NCBI GenBank assembly: GCA_963700425.1
Contig: CAVOXO010000009.1
Location: 1 to 64,000, forward strand
Length of the DNA stretch: 64,000 nt
Direction of reading: 5' to 3'
Source of the DNA: CAVOXO01 sp963700425
GTDB taxonomy: Bacteria > Actinomycetota > Acidimicrobiia > Acidimicrobiales > Microtrichaceae
Shown here: piece after piece, positions 7,272 through 16,766 of the stretch
How the letters are laid out: the number at the start of each line of letters is the position of its first letter
Numbering within the stretch: position 1 is the first letter of the stretch
Made by a program: the position numbers and the translations under genes
The notes under the pieces: model-generated
Seen by the model: only the letters and a program-made list of their open reading frames with translations
Databases searched by the model: none
What the model was told of the DNA's origin: nothing

Positions 7272-10200
7272 GTGGCCGAAACCGTGACGGTGATGTTCAC
7301 AGACCTCGTCGGGTCGACCCAGCTCATGGAGCGCGTCGGTGAGGTCGGTGCCGAGACGCTCCGCCGTGAGCTGTTCGCGCTGACGCGTACCGGAGTCAAC
7401 AAGTACGGCGGGCAGGAGGTCAAGAACCTCGGCGACGGATTGATGTTCGTCTTCGCCTCCTCATCCGCGGCAGTTGCGGGTTCAGCCGAGGTCCAACGGG
7501 CACTTCGGGCGCGCAACACGAACTCGCGAGAACCCCTTCTCGTTCGAATCGGGGTTTCGGCAGGTGACGTGGACCACGCCGACGACGACTACTTCGGAAT
7601 GGCAGTCATAGAATCGGCGCGGCTGTGCGCGGTGGCGGACGGCGGCCAGATCCTCGTGAGCGACTCGGTGAGAGCCCTCGCTCGGGGTCGAAGCGGATTC
7701 TCGTTCGATTCGATCGGTGCCATCGACCTCAAAGGGTTGACCGAACCACTGGCCGTGTTCGAGGTCGGCTGGCAGACCCGCAGCGAAGGAGCGGGGGCCA
7801 CACTGCCATCCAGGCTCGAACGGCGACTGGCCGGCGCGTTCGTCGGCCGGGCCACCGAGGTCGATCGCGTCAACCGACACGTGGACGATGCACTCTCGTC
7901 GGGACACCAGCGAATCGTGATCGTGAGCGGAGAGCCGGGTATCGGGAAGTCGACGCTCATGGCGCACGCAGCTCGTCGGGCCACCGAGAACGGCGCGCTC
8001 GTGGCACTCGGGAACTGCGAAGCAGAGGCACGCGGCGCCTTTCACCCCTGGCGTGGCGTTCTGGGCTGCCTCGTCGAACGGATGAGCGACGACGAGCTGC
8101 GGGCACACGTCTCGCGCACCGGATCGTCGCTGGCGGTGCTCGTGCCGAGCATCGCCCAACGCCTGGATCGGCCGGTCCCGTCGACAAGAGAGGATCCCGA
8201 AGCGGACCGGTACGCTCTGTTCGCCGGCGCTGTCGATCTCCTGGAGCGGGCCAGCGCGGCAACGCCGCTCGTCGTCGTGATCGAGGATCTCCAGTGGGCC
8301 GACCAGTCGTCCCTCGCCCTGCTGGCTCACGTCGTCGGCACCGCGGAGCCGATGCGAATGGCACTCCTCGGCACATTTCGAGAGACCGACGTGTCCACAC
8401 GTTGCCCGCTGGCCGAATTCTTGGCCGACCTGAGACGAGAGGACGGCGTGCTTCGTATCGACTTGGCCGGTCTGGACGACGACGCCGTGCTGGAGCTCAT
8501 CGCCGCGTTGTCGACAACCGATCGAGCTGAACCACCATGGGCACTGCGCGATGCTCTGATGAGCGAAACCGCCGGAAATCCCTTCTTCGTCGCCGAAATC
8601 GTGCGACATCTCACCGAGTCAGGCGCTATCCATGCCCTCGACGATGCGAGCGGAATCGCAGAGGCCGACCTCATCGACCGGGGCGTTCCCAACAGCCTCC
8701 GCGAAGTCATCGTTCAGAGATCGAACCGACTCGGTGACGATGCGCACCAACTCCTCACCATCGCCTCCGTCGTCGGAAGGGAATTCGATCTCGATCTGCT
8801 CGCCCAGATCTCGGGGTTCGAACGCGACCGGCTGCTCGATGCGGCCGAAGCAGCCACGATCGCGGGACTGGTGGACAACCTGTTCGCCGGGCGCTTCCGA
8901 TTCACCCACGGACTCGTCGGGCACGCGCTGTACGAGGCGATGACCCCCTCGAGACGCTCCCAGATCCACCAGTCGATCGCCGAGGCGATGGAAGTGCTCC
9001 CCGCCGGCAACGACCAGGACACCGCTGCCCGTCTCGTTCACCATTGGAGCGCCGCCGCGACCGGCAATTCCCGTCGTATCGCGGTGCACGCCTGCGATGC
9101 CGGTGATGTCGCGCTGTCTCATCTGGCGCCCGAAGAGGCCCTGGGTTGGTTCGAGCAGGCACGCGGCCTGATCGCCGACTCCTCGGTCCCCGATGACGAA
9201 CTGCGGTGTCGAGCGCTCATCGGGTGTGGCGAATCGCAATGGCGAACCGGCGATCCGTCCCACACCGGCACCCTCGCGTCCGCCTCGCGCCTTGCCATCG
9301 AGCTCGGCAGCATCGACACGGTGTGCTCGGCGGCAACTGCGGCGTTCGGCGGAATGCCGACCATCGAGATGCCGACGGCGGAGCGACTGGAGATCCTCGA
9401 GTCTGCCTACCTGGCGACGTCGGGGGAACGATCCGAGCGTCGAGCCACGATCACCTCCTGTCTCGCCGGTGCGCTCATTCTCATGGACGCGCCTCGATCG
9501 CTCGAGCTGGCGAACGAGGCAATCACCCTGGCCCGCCAACTCGGCGACGAACACGCACTCGCATGGGCGGTCGTCCGTGGCTCATGGTCGTCGAATGCCC
9601 CGAGGACGATCGACGCTTTCGACGCTCTCGTTGACGAGGCGCTCTCGCTCAGCTCGGTCGTGGCGGATCCGGTTCTCACATGGCATGCCGAATCGATCGG
9701 CGTGCACCGAGCGTGCCGGTCCGGCGACATCGATGGCATGCTGCGGCACACCGCGGCCACCTCGTCGATCGCCAGCCAGCTCGGCCACCCGCTTCTCATG
9801 TTCGTCGCGACCCAACAGCAGGCCGTCTCCTCGATAATTCTCGGACGGCTCTCCGAGGCCGAATCGCATGCGCGCGAGGCGTTCGCCATCGCATCGGCGG
9901 CGGGGCTGCCCGACGGCCTCGCCACCTACGCCGCTCAGATCACGACGATCCGGTTGATGCAGGGCACCGTCGAAGAGGTCGTCGACGTACTCGCTCGGGT
10001 GGCCGGCGACGCCCCGAACGTCCCCGCGTACCGTGCCGCTCTGAGCCTCGCCTACGCCTCGCTCGGCCGCGTCGACGACGCCGCGGACACCCTGGCCAAC
10101 GACATCGCCGACGGCTTCGTCGGGTTTCCGATGGACCCCGCATGGCCCGTAGCCATGCACATGTGTGCCGAAGCGGTCGCGCTGATGGATCTCGCTGAAC

Positions 10201-10571
10201 CGGCCGAGACGCTGGTCTCCATCATCAGGCCGCACGCCCAGATCGTCGCCCGTAGCGGACCAACGTGCTTTGAGGTTCTCCACCACTCCGTCGGAGAGCT
10301 GCTGACGACCGTCGGCCGCTACGACGAAGCCGAGGAGCAACTGCGCAGCGCCGAAGCCGTCCACAGTGCGATGAGGGCACCGTTCTTCCTTGCTCGCACC
10401 AGGTTGTCCCTTGCCGAACTGGCGATCCGACGTGACCAGCCCGGAGATCGCGGGCGTGCCACGGATCTTCTCGACCAGCTCCGCTCCGCGTGCAGACAGC
10501 ACGGCTACTCGTACCTCCTGACCCGGGCCGACTCTCTCGGATCCCGAGTTCCGCCTGCCGCCAGGGCGTGA
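7272..10571 (+). CDS. class III nucleotide cyclase - AAA ATPase - TPR-like regulator
   Basis: A 1099-residue protein. Residues 1 to about 165 are a class III adenylate/guanylate cyclase domain with the two metal-binding aspartates in FTDLVGST and NLGDGLM. Then comes an AAA/STAND ATPase with Walker A GEPGIGKST (about 220-228) and Walker B VVVIEDLQWAD, and a long helical TPR-like region. No DNA-binding domain is evident at the C-terminus. In the cyclase, the usual transition-state Asn (VNxAAR) is Ile (VIESAR) while the Arg remains, so activity is uncertain. The GTG at 7272 is chosen because it starts directly before the cyclase fold; the frame runs upstream through the tRNA-like repeat without homology. 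Confidence 0.88.
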   Translation: MAETVTVMFTDLVGSTQLMERVGEVGAETLRRELFALTRTGVNKYGGQEVKNLGDGLMFVFASSSAAVAGSAEVQRALRARNTNSREPLLVRIGVSAGDVDHADDDYFGMAVIESARLCAVADGGQILVSDSVRALARGRSGFSFDSIGAIDLKGLTEPLAVFEVGWQTRSEGAGATLPSRLERRLAGAFVGRATEVDRVNRHVDDALSSGHQRIVIVSGEPGIGKSTLMAHAARRATENGALVALGNCEAEARGAFHPWRGVLGCLVERMSDDELRAHVSRTGSSLAVLVPSIAQRLDRPVPSTREDPEADRYALFAGAVDLLERASAATPLVVVIEDLQWADQSSLALLAHVVGTAEPMRMALLGTFRETDVSTRCPLAEFLADLRREDGVLRIDLAGLDDDAVLELIAALSTTDRAEPPWALRDALMSETAGNPFFVAEIVRHLTESGAIHALDDASGIAEADLIDRGVPNSLREVIVQRSNRLGDDAHQLLTIASVVGREFDLDLLAQISGFERDRLLDAAEAATIAGLVDNLFAGRFRFTHGLVGHALYEAMTPSRRSQIHQSIAEAMEVLPAGNDQDTAARLVHHWSAAATGNSRRIAVHACDAGDVALSHLAPEEALGWFEQARGLIADSSVPDDELRCRALIGCGESQWRTGDPSHTGTLASASRLAIELGSIDTVCSAATAAFGGMPTIEMPTAERLEILESAYLATSGERSERRATITSCLAGALILMDAPRSLELANEAITLARQLGDEHALAWAVVRGSWSSNAPRTIDAFDALVDEALSLSSVVADPVLTWHAESIGVHRACRSGDIDGMLRHTAATSSIASQLGHPLLMFVATQQQAVSSIILGRLSEAESHAREAFAIASAAGLPDGLATYAAQITTIRLMQGTVEEVVDVLARVAGDAPNVPAYRAALSLAYASLGRVDDAADTLANDIADGFVGFPMDPAWPVAMHMCAEAVALMDLAEPAETLVSIIRPHAQIVARSGPTCFEVLHHSVGELLTTVGRYDEAEEQLRSAEAVHSAMRAPFFLARTRLSLAELAIRRDQPGDRGRATDLLDQLRSACRQHGYSYLLTRADSLGSRVPPAARA

Positions 10572-10652
10572 CGCAAGGTCGGGTCCACCCAGGCCGCAGT
10601 GGCGCCATGTGGTCGCTGGACACGAACGGCCCGGGCGGGCGATGGTGAGAGC

Positions 10653-11522
10653 GTGGTCGACGACTCAATGATCCGCTGCGTCGTGGTCGGGATCGACGGT
10701 TCGGCCGGGTCGTTCGCTGCGCTCGACTGGGCGGTCCGACTCGTCGGTCCGGGCGGTGTGGTCCATGCGGTGCGCGTCGTCGAGCCGGGCCATGCGCGAC
10801 CCGCCGCCGATGTCGACGGCCCGCGCCACACGATCGAGCCGCCCGACGTGGAGATCACCCGCAGAGTGGTCGAGGGCCATGAGGTCGACGAGCTGTTGGA
10901 GATCGCCTCCGTCGAAGGGGCCGACCTGATCGTCGTCGGTGTGCATCGGCAGCTCCTGCCGGCGCCCCGGGTGATCGGCCACGTGACTGCAGGGCTCCTG
11001 GAGCGCGCCGATCGCCCTGTGGCGATCGTCAGGGACGGCGCGGAGTCCGCAGCCGTGAACGGCGACACGGTCGTGGCCGGGGTCGGTCACGGCCCGGCCA
11101 CGCGCGTCGCGCTGGAATGGGCGGTGCGCTTCGCCGATGCCCACGGGACGGCCCTCTCGCTCGTCCACGGCCTCGTCCACCGACCGGTGTTCTCCGAGAA
11201 CGGGCTCCTCGATGTGATCGCCTACTACATCGACCCCTACAAGATCGGCGAGTGGGCTCTCGAGGACCTCGAGGACCTCGCGGACGAGATCCAGCGCTCG
11301 ACCGATGCCGATGTGCCGATCACCTGGACGACCCGAGGCGGGCTCGCCGGCCCGAGCCTCGTGGAGGCCAGCGCCGGCGCGGCGCTCCTCGTGATCGGAC
11401 GCCACCGCGGTGCCGACGGAGACGGCCGACACGGACCGACACCCAGTCTCCACCATGCCCTCACGCATGCTCCGTGCCCGGTCGTCATCGTCCCGGTGGT
11501 CGAGCCCCCTGCCGACCGCTGA
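10653..11522 (+). CDS. universal stress protein, two tandem Usp domains
   Basis: About 289 residues with two UspA folds. The first starts CVVVGIDGSAGS and ends with a RPVAIV strand; the second starts VVAGVGHGPATRVALEWAV and ends with CPVVIVP. Tandem Usp proteins of actinobacteria bind ATP; the nucleotide loop is clear in the first half and weaker in the second. The start is GTG 10653 or ATG 10668. It lies 3 nt before the P-type ATPase gene, so the two are probably one transcript responding to stress or ion imbalance. Confidence 0.88.
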   Translation: MVDDSMIRCVVVGIDGSAGSFAALDWAVRLVGPGGVVHAVRVVEPGHARPAADVDGPRHTIEPPDVEITRRVVEGHEVDELLEIASVEGADLIVVGVHRQLLPAPRVIGHVTAGLLERADRPVAIVRDGAESAAVNGDTVVAGVGHGPATRVALEWAVRFADAHGTALSLVHGLVHRPVFSENGLLDVIAYYIDPYKIGEWALEDLEDLADEIQRSTDADVPITWTTRGGLAGPSLVEASAGAALLVIGRHRGADGDGRHGPTPSLHHALTHAPCPVVIVPVVEPPADR

Positions 11523-11525
11523 TCC

Positions 11526-13922
11526 GTGATCGACACCTCTCCCCCCGATCGCGACCCGAGCGGTCTGAGCGCGAGCGAGGTCGAGGACCGGCGAGCCGAG
11601 GGGCAGGTCAACGAGATCCCCGATCGGACATCACGGTCCTACCTCGACATCGTCCGGTCGAACGTCGTCACCCGGTTCAACGCCATCATCTCGATCCTGG
11701 CAGCGGTGATCCTGGTGGTGGGGCACCCCATCGACGCGCTCTTCGCCCTCGTGATGGTGTTCAACACCACCATCGGGATCGTCCAGGAGGTGCGGGCCAA
11801 GCGGACGCTCGACCACCTCCAGGTCTTGATCACCCCCACCGTCACGGTGATCCGGGACGGATCCGAGCAGGGGATCGCTCCCGGCGACGTCGTTCTGGAC
11901 GACGTCATCCGTCTCGGCCCCGGCGACCAGGTGCCCGTCGACGGGGCGGTGATCGAGGCGACGGCGCTGGAGATCGACGAGTCGGCGCTCACCGGCGAAG
12001 CCGACCCGGTGACCAAGCGACCCGGAGACATCGTGCTCTCGGGCAGCGCCGTGGTCGCCGGCGCGGGCGTCATCGCTGCCACCCGGGTGGGCCGCGAGGC
12101 ATGGATCCACCAGCTGGTGGCCCAGGCCAAGGAGTTCGTGCTCACCAACTCAGAGCTGCGGGCCGGAGTCGATCAGATCCTTCGCATCGTCTCCTGGATG
12201 CTGCCTCCACTGGCCGCTCTCCTCTTCTGGAGCCAGCTTCGAACCGACAGCACCGTGTCGGAGGGACTCGTGTCCGCCGTGGCCGGGGTGGTGGGGCTGG
12301 TGCCACAGGGACTCGTGCTGTTGGTGAGCATGGCCATGGCGGTGGCCATCATCCGTCTGGGTCGCCAGCAGGTCGTGGTGCAGGAGCTCTACGCCGTCGA
12401 GGGACTGGCCCGCGTCGATGTGCTCTGCGTCGACAAGACCGGAACGCTCACCACCGGGCACTTCGAGCTGGAGAAGATCGAGTCGCTGGGCTCGCAGAGC
12501 GACCTCGACCACCTGCGCGAGGGACTCGCCGCGTTCATCGACGCCGAAATCAGCCCGACCGCGTCGACCCGGGTCCTGCAGGCGGCCCTCGACAGACCGC
12601 CTCCGTGGGCGGTGGAGAACAGCGTGGCGTTCTCCTCGGCGCGGAAATGGAGCGGTACGACCTTCACCGACCAGGGAACGTGGCTCGTCGGCGCACCGGA
12701 CATCCTGTTGGACGCGGCCGGCTCCGGCGACGACTCCCCCGAGCGGAACCGCGTCGCCGAACTCTCCCGGGACGCCCGCCGGGTGCTGTTGGTCGCCCGA
12801 TCGGACGAGCCGCTCGATGACCGCGCCGAACTCCCCGCGACCATCGAGCCGGTCGGGCTGGTCATCCTGGCCGAGCAACTGCGCCCCGATGCCGCCACGA
12901 TCCTCGACTACTTCACCGATCATCACGTGGAGGTGAAGATCATCTCCGGCGACAGCGCCGAGACCGTCGCAGCGGTGGCGGGGCGCCTCGGCGTGAAGGG
13001 AGCAGAACGGTCCCTCGACCTCCGGACGGTGTCCGACACCGCGCTCGGCGACAGCATCGACGACACGACGGTGTTCGGCCGGGTCCTGCCCGAGCAGAAG
13101 CGGGAGCTGGTGACCGCCCTCCAGGCCGCCGGACACACGGTGGCCATGACCGGCGATGGCGTCAATGACATCCCCGCACTCAAACAGTCCGACATCGGCA
13201 TCGCCATGGACACGGCCACCGCCGCCACCAAGTCGGTGTCGCAACTGGTTCTGTTGGACGGCCGTTTCGAACGACTACCGGGGGTCGTGGGGGAGGGTCA
13301 GCGGGTGGTGGCGAACATGGAGCGGGTCTCGTCGCTCTTCGTCACCAAGACGGTCTACGCGGCCATCTTCGCCCTCACGATCGGGTTGTCGGGAGCCATC
13401 TTCCCGTTCCTCCCCCGCCACATGAGCCTCGTCTCGGAGCTGACCATCGGGGTTCCCGCGTTCCTGTTGAGCTTCCGAGAGGCCGACCGCCCCTGTCGAC
13501 CCGGGTACCTGACCCGTGTCCTGCGCTTCGCCATCCCTGCGGGGGTCGGGGCCGCCGCGGTCACCCTCGCCACCTACTGGCTGGCCCGCGCCGGGCCCAT
13601 CGACGCCACCCTCGAACAGGCTCGCACGCTGTCGACCTTCACTCTGACGACGGTGGCGCTGTGGATCCTCTACCGGCTCATGCGCCCCATCGATCGCTAC
13701 GAGGCGCTCCTCCTCGCCGGCCTCATCGTGGCACTGGTGGTGGTGGGCGCGACACCGGCGTTGCGCCGGTTCTACGCACTGGACTGGCCCGGGTGGACCC
13801 TGTGCGCGGCGGCGGCGGCACTGACCCTCGGGAGCATCATGGTGCTGCAGGCGATGCTGGCGTGGATGCACCCCGAGGAGTGGAGGTGGGTTCGTCGGAT
13901 CGCCGGCTCCGCCGATGACTGA
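11526..13922 (+). CDS. cation-translocating P-type ATPase (CtpE-like)
   Basis: A 798-residue P-type pump. Visible landmarks are the actuator loop LTGEADPV, the phosphorylation motif DKTGTLT with the catalytic Asp at about 303, the hinge motif TGDGVND, and two membrane-helix pairs before and about six helices after the cytoplasmic domains. Helix M4 reads VVGLVPQGLVLLV, similar to the mycobacterial CtpE group (associated with calcium) rather than the CPx heavy-metal pumps. No N-terminal metal-binding domain is present. Ion specificity is inferred only. Confidence 0.9.
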   Translation: MIDTSPPDRDPSGLSASEVEDRRAEGQVNEIPDRTSRSYLDIVRSNVVTRFNAIISILAAVILVVGHPIDALFALVMVFNTTIGIVQEVRAKRTLDHLQVLITPTVTVIRDGSEQGIAPGDVVLDDVIRLGPGDQVPVDGAVIEATALEIDESALTGEADPVTKRPGDIVLSGSAVVAGAGVIAATRVGREAWIHQLVAQAKEFVLTNSELRAGVDQILRIVSWMLPPLAALLFWSQLRTDSTVSEGLVSAVAGVVGLVPQGLVLLVSMAMAVAIIRLGRQQVVVQELYAVEGLARVDVLCVDKTGTLTTGHFELEKIESLGSQSDLDHLREGLAAFIDAEISPTASTRVLQAALDRPPPWAVENSVAFSSARKWSGTTFTDQGTWLVGAPDILLDAAGSGDDSPERNRVAELSRDARRVLLVARSDEPLDDRAELPATIEPVGLVILAEQLRPDAATILDYFTDHHVEVKIISGDSAETVAAVAGRLGVKGAERSLDLRTVSDTALGDSIDDTTVFGRVLPEQKRELVTALQAAGHTVAMTGDGVNDIPALKQSDIGIAMDTATAATKSVSQLVLLDGRFERLPGVVGEGQRVVANMERVSSLFVTKTVYAAIFALTIGLSGAIFPFLPRHMSLVSELTIGVPAFLLSFREADRPCRPGYLTRVLRFAIPAGVGAAAVTLATYWLARAGPIDATLEQARTLSTFTLTTVALWILYRLMRPIDRYEALLLAGLIVALVVVGATPALRRFYALDWPGWTLCAAAAALTLGSIMVLQAMLAWMHPEEWRWVRRIAGSADD

Positions 13923-13925
13923 CCG

Positions 13926-13961
13926 CTCCGCCGGTGTGAACGCCGCGTCACAGCGGCGGAG
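13926..13961. terminator. bidirectional hairpin between convergent genes
   Basis: CTCCGCCG (13926-13933) and TGTGA (13935-13939) pair with TCACA (13948-13952) and CGGCGGAG (13954-13961), with one G/G mismatch and an 8-nt loop. This is the strongest hairpin I see in the window. It lies just after the P-type ATPase stop, and its right arm contains the stop codon of the opposing small gene, so it can serve both. Confidence 0.75.
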
Positions 13962-14298
13962 AGCAGATCCAGCCCCGCCGGCCGAGTTCATCGACCAACA
14001 CCTCGGACGGCAGACCCGCCACCACCTTCAGTCGCTCCTCGTCGAGCGCCCTGGCCGCCTTGTCGGAGTCGAGAGAGGCCCTCTCGTCGGCCGATGCCGG
14101 AACCCCGCCGGCCTCCAGCAGCTCGATGAGTTCGGTTGCCTCGTTGGAGGTGAACTTCCCCCCCGCCTGACGCTGGGTCAAACCGAGGGGATAGCGGGCC
14201 TCGCGGAACGACTCGTGGCCGGCCTCTGCGAGCAGCGCCTCGAGGTGCTGGATCTGTTTCGCCGAGGCGGGTGGTCCTGACTGCTGGCCGAATGCCAT
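13948..14298 (-). CDS. conserved small protein of unknown function
   Basis: A 116-residue soluble protein starting MAFGQQSGPP, with a SAKQIQHLEALLAEAG helix, a central LGLTQRQAGGKFTSNEATELI segment and a C-terminal LVDELGRRGW. I know similar short actinobacterial proteins with this TQRQAGGKFT core, but none with an assigned function. The start at 14298 is supported by an AGGAG six bases upstream. Confidence 0.78.
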   Translation of the reverse strand: MAFGQQSGPPASAKQIQHLEALLAEAGHESFREARYPLGLTQRQAGGKFTSNEATELIELLEAGGVPASADERASLDSDKAARALDEERLKVVAGLPSEVLVDELGRRGWICSPPL

Positions 14299-14344
14299 GA
14301 CAACTCCTGTGGTGGTGAGTGGGGTGAGAGGGGTGGGAATCGGA

Positions 14345-15614
14345 TCAGCGCCGCGGTTCGACGCGGGCGAGAAGTGCGGAGAGGTACGCGCCATGGGCGA
14401 ACCCGATGGGATGGTCGACGCCGTGGGCGGAGTGGGTGACGTCGACGAGATCGGCCCCCGCCCGACCCGCCCCCTGGTGGGCGGCGGCGAAGAACTCCGC
14501 GTCGGAGACACGGCTCGAACACGACGACAACATGACCCGTCCGCTCGGAGCGGTCAGCCGCGCGGCCAACTCGGACAACCGGCGATACGACGCCAGCGCA
14601 GCGTCCACCTGGCGGCGCGACGAGGCGAACGACGGCGGATCCACGACGACCAGGTCGAATCGTTCGCCTCGGTCGAGCAACTTCTCCATCGTGGTGAACG
14701 CATCTCCGGCCGTGGCGTCGTGCCGACACGCTGCGACGGCGGGGAGCGCAGCGTTGCGCCCCATGTTGGTCACGGCAGCGTCGATGGCGTGAGGGCTGAC
14801 ATCGATACCGTGCACCGACACCGCCCCCCCGGCGGCGGCGTTGACCGAGAACCCACCGGTGGAGCAGAACACGTCGAGGACCCGGGCCCCCGACGCGATC
14901 GATCGGACCCGGACCCGGTTGTCGCGTTGATCGAGGAAATGGCCCGTCTTCGGTCCGTGAACCACGTCGGCCGCGAACTCGAGGCCGTTCTCCACGAAGA
15001 CCACCGGCTCGACCGGCGCGGCCCCGATGAGGGCCTCGCCCTCGACCAGGTCAGCGGTGCCGTCTCGGGCGACCTGGCGTGAGAAGCGGACGATGAGGGA
15101 CTCGGGGCCGATCACCTCGTCGATCACGCCGACCACCACCTCCAGGTGCGCCAACCATGCCGTCGTGTAGAGCTTGAGGACCGCGGTGGTGTCGTAGAGG
15201 TCGAGAACGACGCCGGGCATCGCGTCGTTCTCGCCGTGCAGGATGCGGTAGGCGTTGGTGCCGCTCGACGACACGAGGTCGGCCCGCCGGGCCACGGCGT
15301 CGGTCACGCCGCGCTCGCCAGAACGCCTCGTCGATGGGTGTCGGCCGGCCGTGATGGAGGATCCTGACCCGTATCGGCGACGCCGGGTCGTACAAACCGA
15401 TGGCCACGAACTTCCGCGAGTCGTCGAACACCACCGCCAGATCGCCCGAGCGCCCCCCGGGCCGGACCGACAGGATCGACGACTCGAACACCCAGGGGTG
15501 TCCGCCGCGGATCTGGCGTCGAGCATCGGGGGTCACGCGCGACGGCCAACCGTCGTGGAACGCCCCCGCCTGTTCGATCGTGATGGGTGTCGGACATTCC
15601 CGCCAGCCTCTCAC
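14345..15614 (-). CDS. RlmI-like rRNA methyltransferase (frameshifted)
   Basis: A SAM-dependent methyltransferase of the RlmI/YccW class (23S rRNA cytosine-C5). The N-terminal part encodes a PUA-like region (GGHPWVFESSI, GLYDPASPIRVRI). The remainder encodes the Rossmann methyltransferase with GPKTGHFLDQRDNR, VLDVFCSTGGFSV, VVVDPPSFA and LSSCSS. The two halves lie in different frames, joined near 15308-15313, where removing one base from a CGCGGCG run restores ..FWRARVTDAVARR. Both halves are otherwise intact, so a sequence error is more likely than decay. Confidence 0.82.
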
Positions 15615-15675
15615 CTGGCACCGACGGCGAAGCGAGTCGGCCGCACCGACCCGTGACCGGCGTCGGTCCTAATCT

Positions 15676-16710
15676 GTGACCATGACCGACCCGATCACGG
15701 GGACCTTCGCCCTCGGCACGCCGTGGACCACGTTCGACCCCTTCCTGTTCTGCGTCCACCACCGTGACGCGTACCCGGCGGGCGACGGCACCCTCGGGCC
15801 CGCGACACCTCTGGTCGGTCGCGACATCGGAGCGGATTTCGCCGGGCTCGACGGCTGGAACATGTACCACGGCGCGCACGTCCCGGGCTTCCCTCAGCAC
15901 CCCCACCGGGGTTTCGAGACGATCACCTTCGTCCGCAGCGGCTACGTCGACCACTCGGACTCCCTGGGGGCGATCGCCCGGTACGGCGCAGGCGACACCC
16001 AGTGGCTCACCGCCGGTCGCGGGATCGTTCACGCCGAGATGTTCCCCCTCCTGCGGACCGACGCGGACAACCCTCTCGAATTGTTCCAGATCTGGTTGAA
16101 CCTTCCGGCGTCCCACAAGCTCTCCGACCCGCACTTCTCCATGCTGTGGGACGAGGAGATCCCCCGGCTCGACCACCGCGACGACGAGGGGCGCTCGGTC
16201 AGGGTCACCGTCGTCGCCGGTTCCCTCGAGGGCATCGATCCGCCGCCGCCACCGCCCGACTCCTGGGCGGCACGCACCGACACCGACGTGGCGGTGTGGC
16301 ACGTCACCCTCGATGCGGGGGCACGCTGGTCGTTGCCGCCGGCACGAACGGGAACCGCTCGGGCCATCTACGTGTTCGACGGGCCCGAGCTCGGTCTGGA
16401 TGACCAGCGCCTCGCCGATCAGCACGGTGCCCGGGTTCGCGGTGACCGCGCCGTCGAGCTGTCGGCTCCCGAGGCCGCGGTGAGCTGCCTCGTGCTGCAG
16501 GGCCGACCGATCGCCGAGCCCGTGGCGCAGTACGGGCCTTTCGTGATGAACAGCCGCGACGAGCTCATCGCCACCTTCGAGGACTACCAGTCCACGGGGT
16601 TCGGCGGCTGGCCGTGGCCCGCCGACGACCCGACGAACGGACCCGAGGCCGTCCGCTTCGCCCTGCACCCGGACGGGCGGCGTCTGACGCCGCCCACCAT
16701 CACCCCCTGA
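15676..16710 (+). CDS. pirin family protein
   Basis: A 344-residue bicupin. The N-terminal cupin has the pirin signature PHRGFETITF, HSDSLG, QWLTAGRGIVHAEM, which supplies the metal-binding His and Glu ligands; the C-terminal cupin is VTVVAGSLEG..PAR.GTARAIYVF. Pirins are iron-binding proteins, and some have quercetinase activity; the actual substrate here is unknown. Two starts are possible six bases apart (GTG 15676, ATG 15682). Confidence 0.92.
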   Translation: MTMTDPITGTFALGTPWTTFDPFLFCVHHRDAYPAGDGTLGPATPLVGRDIGADFAGLDGWNMYHGAHVPGFPQHPHRGFETITFVRSGYVDHSDSLGAIARYGAGDTQWLTAGRGIVHAEMFPLLRTDADNPLELFQIWLNLPASHKLSDPHFSMLWDEEIPRLDHRDDEGRSVRVTVVAGSLEGIDPPPPPPDSWAARTDTDVAVWHVTLDAGARWSLPPARTGTARAIYVFDGPELGLDDQRLADQHGARVRGDRAVELSAPEAAVSCLVLQGRPIAEPVAQYGPFVMNSRDELIATFEDYQSTGFGGWPWPADDPTNGPEAVRFALHPDGRRLTPPTITP

Positions 16711-16766
16711 CACGTCGATCCCCCCGAAGGGAACGCTGCTCTCCGACCGGCCGAGGCCGTCCGCGG

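Noticed and set aside
11117..12820. Plus-strand frame of 567 codons overlapping the Usp and P-type ATPase genes
   Set aside because: Out-of-frame reading of two well supported genes, extremely Arg/Pro-rich.
15304..16713. 469-codon minus-strand frame opposite pirin
   Set aside because: Shadow of the pirin gene; it merely runs into the frame of the adjacent methyltransferase's neighbour.
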